The position numbers and the translations under genes are program-made. This document shows, in pieces, positions 1-4,647 of a DNA stretch of 5,409 nt; positions within the stretch are counted from its first letter, which is position 1, and the number at the start of each line of letters is the position of its first letter. Source of the stretch: Candidatus Moraniibacteriota bacterium. Lineage in GTDB: Bacteria > Patescibacteriota > Minisyncoccia > Moranbacterales > GCA-2747515. Location: contig JAUVJK010000054.1 in NCBI GenBank assembly GCA_030592425.1, positions 1-5,409 of the forward strand, written 5' to 3'. Below the pieces are notes generated by a model, which had not been told where the DNA came from, did not search any database, and saw only the letters and a program-made list of their open reading frames with translations.

Positions 1-98
1 ATCAATAAATTAGCATTTCTTCATAAAAATTCCATGTGCCAGAGAAGCTTATCAGAAGAATCTCCATTGTCTACTCCCATGAACGAAGATATCCTTCA

Positions 99-764
99 TT
101 ATACATCATTATCCTCAACTCGTGCATAATATAGCGTATAGACAAGATAATAGATTAGAAAGAGAAATGTTGCAAAAACAATGGATAACAAAATGAAACG
201 AGGATCATGAACGGCATGCGCAACACTACCGATGACTTTCATGGGATCTGTGATAATATCCCATGAATTCAGTCGCATAAAACGACCGTAGTACACACCA
301 ATCCCTGCAAGGATAAAGGCACTGATCACGACAATCCAACTCATACTGCTACCGAAATTCTTTCGGACAATACGTTGAATAAAGAGTAGCGACACAAGTG
401 CAAGCATTACACCACTAAAGGCGAATGCTGTGAAGATCAAAATTCTCTGCCAGAGATCATATTCAAGCCATTCCAAGTATGCAAAATCTGTGATGATATA
501 TGGGGCATTTGGAAAAAAGAGTAGCCAGAGAAGAACAATTCCACTCAGAAGCCATTTTTTCTGCGTCTTTTTTGCCACAAGAACAGCGATCAATGCGAGG
601 ACATAAGGAATCCACGCGAGAAAAAGATTCAAATGAAGACGTGGACCATGCCATCCATCCGTTACCCATTCCCCGCCATAAAGGACTAGCGCGAAAACAC
701 TCATCCACAAAAGCGGATAGAAAAAATGCTGTGATAAAAATGCATGCAGTAATTGTTTTTTCAT
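99..764 (-). CDS. DUF1361 family multi-pass membrane protein (intact paralogue)
   Basis: This 221-residue integral membrane protein matches the DUF1361 family, whose biochemical role is unknown. The family signatures visible are NLFLAWIP near residues 46-53, FFPNAPYIITD at 83-93 and GRFMRLNSWD at 160-169. Hydrophobic stretches near 13-31, 45-64, 71-92, 108-130, 142-158 and 189-212 suggest about six membrane helices; the tail is short and acidic. I chose the ATG at 762-764 (protein starts MKKQLL). An in-frame ATG at 825-827 would add 21 residues that overlap the end of the upstream gene in another frame and look like its shadow. Neither start has a Shine-Dalgarno sequence. The stop codon of the upstream paralogue lies only 25 bases away, so the two are probably one transcript. 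The stop is TAA. The family call is confident; function is unknown. Confidence 0.87.
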   Translation of the reverse strand: MKKQLLHAFLSQHFFYPLLWMSVFALVLYGGEWVTDGWHGPRLHLNLFLAWIPYVLALIAVLVAKKTQKKWLLSGIVLLWLLFFPNAPYIITDFAYLEWLEYDLWQRILIFTAFAFSGVMLALVSLLFIQRIVRKNFGSSMSWIVVISAFILAGIGVYYGRFMRLNSWDIITDPMKVIGSVAHAVHDPRFILLSIVFATFLFLIYYLVYTLYYARVEDNDV

Positions 765-789
765 ATACAGAATATTATAGCGTAATCTA

Positions 790-1329
790 TTATGTTGAGA
801 GAATATTAGATGCAAGATCAGAAACATTGATCAATGATCCATGTACAAAGAAATAGACAAAAAGAATAATGAATGTGAACATCAGGACATACAGTGCGAA
901 ATCTCTGAACTTTGGCCATGTGTTGATCTCTTTTTTGAAATAGATAACAATCATCCATGGACGTGTCAATACATCCCAACTATTAAACCGCAAATAGCGA
1001 CCAATATAAATACCGGCATTAGAGAGAAGGAGATAAAAAATAATGATCGACCAAGTCACCGCCGTTGAAAAATAGTAATCAAGAGAGAATTGGATAATAT
1101 TCAGTGAAAAGATCGCAAGAAGAAGCCCATTCACGATCAACGAAAGAATAGCAACCGTATCAAACCACAATGGCACATCAGGATGACGCTTCCAATCATC
1201 ACGGAAATGATGTACCTCTGTCAAAAGATAGGAGGCATTTGGAAAGAAGAAAAACCATACAATGATCATCAACCAATGCAGAATATGACTCAATTCCCCA
1301 CTGCTATGAGTTGTTATATAAAAGAGCAT
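790..1329 (-). CDS. C-terminal part of the split DUF1361 protein (possible restart)
   Basis: This 179-residue frame begins at the first ATG after the amber codon, 18 bases downstream of it, and carries most of the DUF1361 core: FFPNASYLLTE at residues 28-38 and GRYLRFNSWD at 110-119, with about four or five hydrophobic helices (near 14-36, 58-80, 91-109, 145-162). No Shine-Dalgarno sequence precedes the ATG, so independent translation would depend on re-initiation by ribosomes ending at the nearby TAG. If that happens, the protein would be made as two polypeptides that might still pack together in the membrane. It ends in TAA at 790-792, just before the intact paralogue. The coding sequence shows no other damage, so the interruption is recent or the gene is still translated. 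Confidence 0.7.
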   Translation of the reverse strand: MLFYITTHSSGELSHILHWLMIIVWFFFFPNASYLLTEVHHFRDDWKRHPDVPLWFDTVAILSLIVNGLLLAIFSLNIIQFSLDYYFSTAVTWSIIIFYLLLSNAGIYIGRYLRFNSWDVLTRPWMIVIYFKKEINTWPKFRDFALYVLMFTFIILFVYFFVHGSLINVSDLASNILST

Positions 1330-1347
1330 TGCCGCGACAAGCGGAAT

Positions 1348-1683
1348 CTAGGCGAGAAAGAGATTCCACAAGAATGGACGATAAAACTTATAGCCATACA
1401 ATTTGCTACGCAGATAGAAAAGACCCATTGTCAAAAGTCCAAAAATAAAGAGAAGCGGTATTTTTTCAAAGAGAACGATCGTCGCAACGACGAAAGACCT
1501 CTTCGTCGGATCGATCGTCTCTTGTGATCCACTACTGTGTACCAATAACTCTATGTTCCACATCTCATAAAAGAGATCCTGCAGAGGACCTTGCTCTTCT
1601 GTCTGTGTCGTCATTGCCATAACTGAACTTGTCGAACCGACAAGAAGCAAGAAAGTTAGAACAATAATGAGGCTTTTTTTCAT
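1348..1683 (-). CDS. N-terminal part of the split DUF1361 protein, with signal-peptide-like start
   Basis: This 111-residue open frame ends at the amber codon. It opens with a lysine pair and a hydrophobic run (residues 1-23, MKKSLIIVLTF to SSVMA) that resembles a cleavable signal peptide with a V-M-A site, or else an uncleaved first helix. A soluble, acidic region of about 40 residues follows (roughly 24-62), then a helix near 64-90 and the family motif WNLFLA at 106-111, where translation stops. The intact paralogue lacks the long extracytoplasmic insert, so this copy is not a simple duplicate. The start at 1681-1683 follows a TATAAT box by about 20 bases; there is only a weak purine run upstream. 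Alone this piece lacks the main DUF1361 core and would probably not be functional. Confidence 0.7.
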   Translation of the reverse strand: MKKSLIIVLTFLLLVGSTSSVMAMTTQTEEQGPLQDLFYEMWNIELLVHSSGSQETIDPTKRSFVVATIVLFEKIPLLFIFGLLTMGLFYLRSKLYGYKFYRPFLWNLFLA

Positions 1684-1704
1684 ACAAACTTATTCTCTTT
1701 GATT

Positions 1705-1710
1705 ATTATA
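1705..1710 (-). promoter_or_regulatory. Candidate -10 box for the split DUF1361 gene
   Basis: Read on the minus strand this is a perfect TATAAT, 21 bases before the ATG at 1681-1683, which would give a leader of about 15 bases. No good -35 hexamer lies 16-18 bases further up, so the assignment rests on the -10 alone. The position between the upstream terminator and the start codon fits a separate promoter for the DUF1361 pair. Confidence 0.4.
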
Positions 1711-1741
1711 GCTCCATGGTATCGCATATTCGTTGTGTTGT

Positions 1742-1777
1742 AAAAAAGAACGACCCCTTAAAATGGGTCGTTCTTTT
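1742..1777 (-). terminator. Rho-independent terminator of the 73-residue protein gene
   Basis: A perfect 13-bp inverted repeat (1744-1756 with 1765-1777; core GAACGACCC / GGGTCGTTC) encloses an 8-base loop. On the minus strand it is followed by six T residues (1747-1742), the classical intrinsic terminator form. It lies 40 bases after the stop of the gene at 1817-2038 and ahead of the DUF1361 pair, so it separates the two transcripts. The A/T flanks are symmetric, so it might also work in the other direction, although no plus-strand gene approaches it. Confidence 0.9.
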
Positions 1778-1816
1778 ATTATAAATTTCTCTATAAATAT
1801 ACGTCCTCAGTACTGT

Positions 1817-2038
1817 CTAGCTAAAAAGAGCAGCGATGCCAGCAACCATCAGTCCAATAATAACGATCGTACCGAAGATTACCCCTGAGATGATAAGATT
1901 ACCGACCATATAGTAACCAAAGACTGCACATGTGCGCTTCACAAACTCATCAGATATGAGCCATCCCTTATAACTATATGTGTCTATTTTCTTCGTTGAT
2001 TTTACTTCTTCTTTTACCTCTGTATTTTCTTCTGACAT
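1817..2038 (-). CDS. Small membrane protein, 73 residues, charged N-terminus and C-terminal membrane segment
   Basis: I do not recognise a named family. The first 17 residues are acidic and lysine-rich and look disordered. A polar or amphipathic block follows (IDTYSYKGWLISDEFVKR, residues 18-35), then an uninterrupted glycine-rich hydrophobic stretch from about 42 to 72 that could be one long helix or a tight two-helix hairpin. The aromatic YSYKGWL block before the membrane segment looks like the conserved part and would sit at the cytoplasmic face if the charged end stays inside. It is a real gene by context: a good promoter (2075-2102), a 30-base leader and a strong terminator frame it as a single-gene transcript. 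It stops with TAG. There is no Shine-Dalgarno sequence near the ATG. Confidence 0.8.
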   Translation of the reverse strand: MSEENTEVKEEVKSTKKIDTYSYKGWLISDEFVKRTCAVFGYYMVGNLIISGVIFGTIVIIGLMVAGIAALFS

Positions 2039-2074
2039 AACTTTTATAATGATGAATTAAATAACCTCAATCGT

Positions 2075-2102
2075 ATTGTACTGTACTTTACCAAAGTATC
2101 AA
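2075..2102 (-). promoter_or_regulatory. Sigma-70-type promoter of the 73-residue protein gene with internal palindromes
   Basis: On the minus strand, TTGATA (2102-2097) and TACAAT (2080-2075) are separated by 16 bases, each one mismatch from consensus. This predicts a start near 2068 and a leader of about 30 bases. The spacer contains a perfect inverted repeat, TACTTT-ACC-AAAGTA (2084-2098), and next to it GTAC-T-GTAC (2078-2086), which overlaps the -10 box. A regulator bound to either would block the polymerase, but whether they are operators is inference. Confidence 0.6.
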
Positions 2103-2154
2103 AACCACAAAATCTTTACACAGTCGTTTTCATTGTCTATTAACTTCTTAATTA

Positions 2155-2192
2155 TTTCAACCAAAGACTAACCACTTTCGTTTTTAATTCTT
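2155..2192. repeat. Degraded copy 3 of the intergenic hairpin element
   Basis: This stretch between the four-helix protein gene and the 73-residue gene lines up with copy 2 (3372-3410). It shares TTTCA, then CC, AA, CT and ACCACT in the same order, ends in the same AATTCTT, and differs mostly by A for G. The second half has lost the GGGTGG arm (replaced by T residues), so the hairpins cannot form. It touches the stop codon of the gene at 2191-2589. Confidence 0.6.
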
Positions 2193-2589
2193 AATTCTCC
2201 TCTGTCCCCTGTTTTGTAAAATAACCAATGATCGCAACAACTGCCCATATCATAAGTGTCGCACCGATAAGAAAGATCGGCATGACGACATTGACCAAAC
2301 CACCTGTTGATGAATCAGATACGATAAAAGCATCATATTTCGCGTACATATCAAAACCAAACAAGACAAAGCCAAAAACAACGAGAAAAATGAGGAATCG
2401 CATATTCTGCTTGATAACAAAGCTCAACAATGCAAATGGCACATAAGCAAATAACGCAAAAGTAGCAATCATCAGATAATCCAAGATCGATCGATCGCCA
2501 AAGCCACCCCACAAACCAGAAACGATAACAGTGATCGCTGAGATCACACCAAATACATGAATTATTCTTCCATCACATTTTTTTATCAT
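2191..2589 (-). CDS. Four-helix membrane protein of unknown function, 132 residues
   Basis: I cannot place this protein in a family. It has a short basic N-terminus (MIKKCDGR) and four clear hydrophobic segments, near residues 10-28, 36-59, 63-82 and 98-124, with a hydrophilic loop around 83-97 (AKYDAFIVSDSSTGG) and a short polar tail. Lysines and arginines cluster at the N-terminus, before helix 3 (KQNMR) and after helix 4 (TKQG), so both ends are probably cytoplasmic. No catalytic or metal-binding motif stands out. Codon use resembles its neighbours. The ATG at 2587-2589 is the first in frame and has no Shine-Dalgarno sequence; it follows a 14-bp AT palindrome. The gene runs divergently from the 141-residue orphan and could share regulation with it. 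It stops with TAA. Confidence 0.8.
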   Translation of the reverse strand: MIKKCDGRIIHVFGVISAITVIVSGLWGGFGDRSILDYLMIATFALFAYVPFALLSFVIKQNMRFLIFLVVFGFVLFGFDMYAKYDAFIVSDSSTGGLVNVVMPIFLIGATLMIWAVVAIIGYFTKQGTEEN

Positions 2590-2593
2590 AGGC

Positions 2594-2607
2594 TATTATT
2601 AATAATA
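2594..2607. repeat. Perfect 14-bp AT-only palindrome before the four-helix protein gene
   Basis: TATTATTAATAATA reads the same on both strands and ends 4 bases before the ATG at 2587-2589. On the minus strand it includes TATTAT, one mismatch from a -10 box, but a convincing -35 is missing (TGTAAA, 18 bases further up, is poor). A second inverted repeat, CATATA / TATATG with a 5-base gap, lies at 2633-2649. In AT-rich spacer DNA both may be chance. Confidence 0.4.
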
Positions 2608-2660
2608 AATATATTCTTTATTTAGTTTACACCATATAATGTATATATGAAAATAATATG

Positions 2661-2690
2661 TTGACAAATGAAAGAAATCACGTGTAAGAT
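2661..2690 (+). promoter_or_regulatory. Consensus sigma-70-type promoter of the 141-residue orphan
   Basis: A perfect TTGACA (2661-2666) is followed after 18 bases by TAAGAT (2685-2690), which predicts a start near 2697 and a leader of about 40 bases. AT-rich DNA upstream (2600-2660) could serve as an UP-type element. This is the best -35 hexamer seen in the window. Confidence 0.7.
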
Positions 2691-2727
2691 AGCGATACCA
2701 TTCTTTCACAAAATAATTCAATCAACT

Positions 2728-2734
2728 GGAGAGG
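2728..2734 (+). promoter_or_regulatory. Shine-Dalgarno sequence GGAGAGG
   Basis: GGAG (2728-2731) sits six bases before the ATG at 2738, with a further AGG just behind it. It fixes the start of the 141-residue gene and is the only clear Shine-Dalgarno site found for the eight genes in the window. Confidence 0.75.
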
Positions 2735-2737
2735 TTA

Positions 2738-3163
2738 ATGAGCAAAATCACTGAAAATAAATCCACAGTCCCAACAGGGATTATTTTGGGAACAGTCTTA
2801 TTTATAATGATCTGCTTCGTCGGCATCATTCACTACCACAAAAATTATAAAGAACGTTATAAAGCTCATGATATTGGCTGGTCGCTCGTTCTTTATAGTG
2901 ATCAGGAAGCATGGATGATCAATGGCATCAAATACGATCTGTTTTATGTGCAACTTCCGGAAAATATGGATGATACAGAAGAAAACTCTCAAATTGAAGC
3001 CTTTATCGAAAGCGATATACCCGAAAGTGACTTAATGACAAAACTTACTTTTCCACATTCTCTCAGCGCCAGAGAAGAGGTCTTCATCGTGAAGCAATAC
3101 CATCGCAATATTCCAGGACAGGATTCTCTGCCAATATACTCTATAAAGAGACGCTTGGAATAG
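2738..3163 (+). CDS. Single-pass membrane-anchored protein of unknown function, 141 residues
   Basis: I do not recognise the family. The N-terminus (about 12 polar residues) precedes one strong membrane helix near 13-32 and a basic stretch (HYHKNYKERYK, 32-42). The rest is a soluble domain of about 100 residues with alternating hydrophobic residues suggestive of beta strands (WSLVLY, AWMING, DLFYVQLP), an acidic middle (DDTEENSQ to SDIPESD) and a basic end (IKRRLE). No cysteines or obvious catalytic motif are present in the soluble part. Gene status is well supported: a consensus promoter, the only good Shine-Dalgarno site in the window, and a terminator at 3213-3250 make it a self-contained transcript. 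It stops with TAG. Sidedness is uncertain; positive charges after the helix favour a cytoplasmic soluble domain. Confidence 0.82.
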   Translation: MSKITENKSTVPTGIILGTVLFIMICFVGIIHYHKNYKERYKAHDIGWSLVLYSDQEAWMINGIKYDLFYVQLPENMDDTEENSQIEAFIESDIPESDLMTKLTFPHSLSAREEVFIVKQYHRNIPGQDSLPIYSIKRRLE

Positions 3164-3179
3164 AAGCACATTGCCTCAA

Positions 3180-3198
3180 TAGATACTGAGAGTATCTA
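3180..3198 (+). other. Perfect 8-bp hairpin just after the orphan gene
   Basis: TAGATACT-GAG-AGTATCTA starts 16 bases after the TAG stop at 3161-3163. No T tract follows, so it is not itself a terminator. It would sit in the 3' end of the message ahead of the true terminator at 3213, where it could protect the message from exonucleases; that role is inference. Confidence 0.55.
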
Positions 3199-3212
3199 TA
3201 CTATAGTCTTGG

Positions 3213-3250
3213 CTGGTAATACAACATTTGTATTTATCAGTCTTTTTTTT
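3213..3250 (+). terminator. Rho-independent terminator of the 141-residue orphan
   Basis: The arms 3213-3224 and 3228-3240 pair over 12 base pairs with one bulged T and one G-T wobble around a 3-base loop (CAT), and are followed directly by TC and eight T residues (3243-3250). The stem is AT-rich but long, and the T tract is strong. It closes the transcript begun at the promoter at 2661-2690. Confidence 0.75.
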
Positions 3251-3272
3251 ATTAACTTTTTATTATTCCTTG

Positions 3273-3309
3273 TTTCAGCCAAAAGCTAATCTCCTCGAGT
3301 AGAATTTTT
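3273..3309. repeat. Copy 1 of the intergenic hairpin element (partly degraded)
   Basis: It begins TTTCAGCC like copy 2, continues with A for G at three sites, lacks two bases in the middle, and keeps CTC-TCG-GT-GAATT in register with copy 2. Apart from the 2-base gap the differences from copy 2 are transitions. The first stem is reduced to AGC/GCT, and the second is broken by a mismatch. Similarity to copy 3 may extend upstream (ATTAACTT at 3251 and again at 2139). Confidence 0.6.
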
Positions 3310-3371
3310 TTCATTTCCTATTCCCTCATTCCTGTCCTTCCTAATTATTGATTATTCTTCTCTATTTTTTC

Positions 3372-3410
3372 TTTCAGCCGAAGGCTGACCACTCTTCGGG
3401 TGGAATTCTT
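3372..3410. repeat. Copy 2 of the intergenic hairpin element: two abutting hairpins
   Basis: This is the best-preserved copy. Stem one is TCAGCC-GAA-GGCTGA (3374-3388) and stem two is CCACTC-TTC-GGGTGG (3389-3403, one T-G pair), with no base between them. The two loops, GAA and TTC, are complementary, and CCGAAG (3378-3383) can also pair with CTTCGG (3394-3399) in an alternative fold. It ends three bases before the -35 box of the channel promoter. The structure resembles short REP-type palindromic units, but no transposase that could move it is in the window. Confidence 0.7.
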
Positions 3411-3412
3411 CA

Positions 3413-3442
3413 TTGATAAAGACTCTCCTCCCATGCTACAAT
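3413..3442 (+). promoter_or_regulatory. Extended -10 promoter of the potassium channel gene
   Basis: TTGATA (3413-3418), an 18-base spacer and TACAAT (3437-3442) preceded by TGC (3434-3436) form a sigma-70-type promoter with an extended -10. The predicted start near 3449 leaves a leader of about 38 bases made almost entirely of the heptamer array. The hexamers are the same as those of the 73-residue gene promoter. Confidence 0.65.
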
Positions 3443-3482
3443 TCATTCATCATTCATAATTCATAATTTATCATTCATAATT
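3441..3482. repeat. Heptanucleotide tandem array in the channel gene leader
   Basis: Six consecutive 7-base units with consensus CATAATT fill this stretch. Three are exact (3455-3461, 3462-3468, 3476-3482) and the others differ at one or two positions. As a result a 13-base string, ATCATTCATAATT, occurs twice (3449-3461 and 3470-3482). The array begins inside the -10 box and stops four bases before the start codon, so its copy number would set leader length. Confidence 0.7.
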
Positions 3483-3486
3483 TCCT

Positions 3487-3903
3487 ATGCTTCCTCATAA
3501 ACAAATTCGACTTAAAATTGGTGCACTTATTGGTCTTACAGTTAGCATCATTGTCATTGGTACACTTTTTTATCATTACTTTGAACATTTCGACTACATT
3601 GATGCTTTCTATTTTAGTGTGATCACACTCACGACCGTTGGCTATGGTGATCTTCATCCTGTTACAGAAACTGGAAAACTTTTTACAATACTTTACATTG
3701 TCGTTGGTATTGGGATCCTCATGGCCTTTATCGATACACTATCGCAACGCATGGTAAAAAACAAAATAGAACGTATTGAACAGCGTGATCAAAAACGATC
3801 AGGGAGCAACACTACAACGGCGACAAAGGAAGCAAAAATAGCTGCATATCGTGCAGAGATCTCCACATTAAAAGCAGATATTGACAAAGAGCATCAAAAA
3901 TAG
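3487..3903 (+). CDS. Minimal two-helix potassium channel (Ion_trans_2 family)
   Basis: This 138-residue protein has the pore module of a potassium channel: an N-terminal helix near 11-31, a pore helix and selectivity filter TTVGYGD at 49-55, and an inner helix near 65-85 with glycines at 74 and 76 that could act as the gating hinge. Four copies would assemble into one inner-membrane pore for K+. After the inner helix comes a charged tail of about 50 residues (87-138) rich in lysine, glutamate and glutamine with a helical, possibly coiled-coil end. There is no RCK/TrkA-N or cyclic-nucleotide domain, so no recognisable ligand sensor. The ATG at 3487 is the only reasonable start; it lacks a Shine-Dalgarno sequence. 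It stops with TAG, 67 bases before the Bax inhibitor-1 gene, with no terminator between, so the two may share a transcript. Confidence 0.93.
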   Translation: MLPHKQIRLKIGALIGLTVSIIVIGTLFYHYFEHFDYIDAFYFSVITLTTVGYGDLHPVTETGKLFTILYIVVGIGILMAFIDTLSQRMVKNKIERIEQRDQKRSGSNTTTATKEAKIAAYRAEISTLKADIDKEHQK

Positions 3904-3970
3904 TACATTGCTCTGTAATTCAAGTCTGTCATTAGTAGTAATTATTTTATAAATTAATCATAGAAAATCT

Positions 3971-4624
3971 ATGTCTTTATCCGCATTTTTTTCCAAAGTC
4001 TATCTCTGGACCTTTACTGGCCTCATACTCTCTGGCGTTGCCGCTTACTGGGTCGCTGGGAATGATCTTCTCATGCTCAAACTCTATACAAGTCCCTTTT
4101 TAATGTTCGGAATCTTCATCGTTGAAATTGCGCTCGTGATCTATCTTGTTTCGCGTATTCAGACACTTACACAAGGGGCAGCTCTAGGACTCTACTTCCT
4201 CTACGCAGCTCTCAATGGCGTCATGCTTTCCTCGATCTTTGTTGTTTATGACCTTGGAACGATCTATTCTGCATTTGCTGTAACAGCTGGTATGTTCCTC
4301 GTCATGAGTATCATCGGTTTTGTATCAAAAAAAGATATGACAGGCATGGGCAACTTCCTCCTCATGGGACTTCTCGGCGTGATCATCGCAATGCTTTTTA
4401 ACTGGTTTTTTCAGAGTTCACGCCTCGATCTCATGATCTCGATCATCGCCGTCATTATCTTCACACTTCTTACGGCGTACGATACGCAAAAGCTCAAGCA
4501 ATTCCATACTAAGGCCGGTGACGACAAAGAGGCACTTAACAAAGTTGGTGTCGTTGGTGCACTTTCACTCTATCTCGACTTCATCAATATCTTTCTTATC
4601 ATGCTCCGCTTCCTCGGACGTTAA
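3971..4624 (+). CDS. Bax inhibitor-1 family membrane protein (YetJ/YccA-like)
   Basis: This 217-residue, roughly seven-helix protein matches the Bax1-I family (TMBIM). Recognisable family blocks are YAALNGVMLSSIF near 78-90, the TAGMFLVMSIIGF block at 105-117 with KKDMT after it, TAYDTQKLK at 168-176 and GALSLYLDFINIFLIMLRFLG at 196-216. The two aspartates, D171 and D203, correspond to the pair that forms the pH-sensing latch in the Bacillus YetJ calcium-leak channel; that functional link is family knowledge and not shown here. Length is typical of bacterial members. The ATG at 3971 follows AT-rich sequence containing TATAAA (3948-3953) but no good -35 box and no Shine-Dalgarno sequence; co-transcription with the channel gene is plausible. 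It stops with TAA. Confidence 0.93.
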   Translation: MSLSAFFSKVYLWTFTGLILSGVAAYWVAGNDLLMLKLYTSPFLMFGIFIVEIALVIYLVSRIQTLTQGAALGLYFLYAALNGVMLSSIFVVYDLGTIYSAFAVTAGMFLVMSIIGFVSKKDMTGMGNFLLMGLLGVIIAMLFNWFFQSSRLDLMISIIAVIIFTLLTAYDTQKLKQFHTKAGDDKEALNKVGVVGALSLYLDFINIFLIMLRFLGR

Positions 4625-4647
4625 TAGGATCACGCAAAAATAAATAT

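Larger units (their letters stand above)
790..1683 (-). pseudogene. DUF1361 paralogue interrupted by an in-frame amber codon
   Basis: Read as one frame, this is a 297-codon DUF1361 protein with a single internal TAG at 1348-1350 (codon 112). The two flanking parts are in the same frame (start 1683, amber 1350, next ATG 1329) and together contain every motif of the neighbouring paralogue: NLFLA before the amber, IP right after it, then FFPNASYLLTE and GRYLRFNSWD. The paralogue has TGG (Trp51) at the equivalent codon, seen as CCA at 612-614 on the plus strand against CTA here, so one G-to-A change explains the stop. The likeliest reading is a recent nonsense mutation or a sequencing or assembly error. 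Amber suppression is possible but nothing in the window supports it, since other genes here use TAG as an ordinary stop. Confidence 0.72.
3164..3486. other. 323-base gene-free spacer
   Basis: This spacer holds, in order, an 8-bp hairpin, the terminator of the orphan gene, two copies of a hairpin repeat (3273-3309 and 3372-3410), a pyrimidine-rich stretch between them (about 3310-3371), a promoter (3413-3442) and a heptamer tandem array (3441-3482) leading to the channel gene. No GATC site occurs in it although the genes around are rich in them. I see no convincing gene on either strand; the plus-strand frame that stays open for 41 codons after the orphan's TAG runs straight through both hairpins. 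Confidence 0.7.

Noticed and set aside
1..98. Possible gene end or terminator downstream of the DUF1361 pair
   Set aside because: Short frames on both strands hit stops quickly or overlap the DUF1361 end, and no stem with a T tract is present. I see nothing I can support here.
764..827. Upstream ATG at 827 as the start of the intact DUF1361 protein
   Set aside because: It would overlap the end of the upstream gene by 38 bases and add a stretch that mirrors that gene's end in another frame, with no ribosome binding site; the MKK start at 764 fits the family better.
500..856. Plus-strand open frame of 118 codons
   Set aside because: It lies antisense to the intact DUF1361 gene, whose motifs and membrane helices clearly show the minus strand is the coding one; its product is polar and without recognisable features.
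1183..1527. Plus-strand open frame of 114 codons across the amber site
   Set aside because: It is antisense to both halves of the DUF1361 paralogue and its translation looks random; it has no start signals.
1700..1819. Open frame after the TAG of the 73-residue gene
   Set aside because: It runs through a perfect 13-bp terminator hairpin and yields no sensible protein; best read as 3' untranslated sequence.
2141..2154. Small inverted repeat (TTAA-type) near the four-helix gene as a terminator
   Set aside because: The stem is only about five AT pairs and lacks a T tract on the minus strand; too weak to call.
3161..3289. Read-through extension of the orphan protein past TAG for 41 codons with a hydrophobic stretch
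   Set aside because: The extension passes through an 8-bp hairpin and the terminator with its T tract, and the hydrophobicity comes from that T-rich DNA. The channel gene's TAG is followed by a TAA after four codons, so TAG is a true stop.
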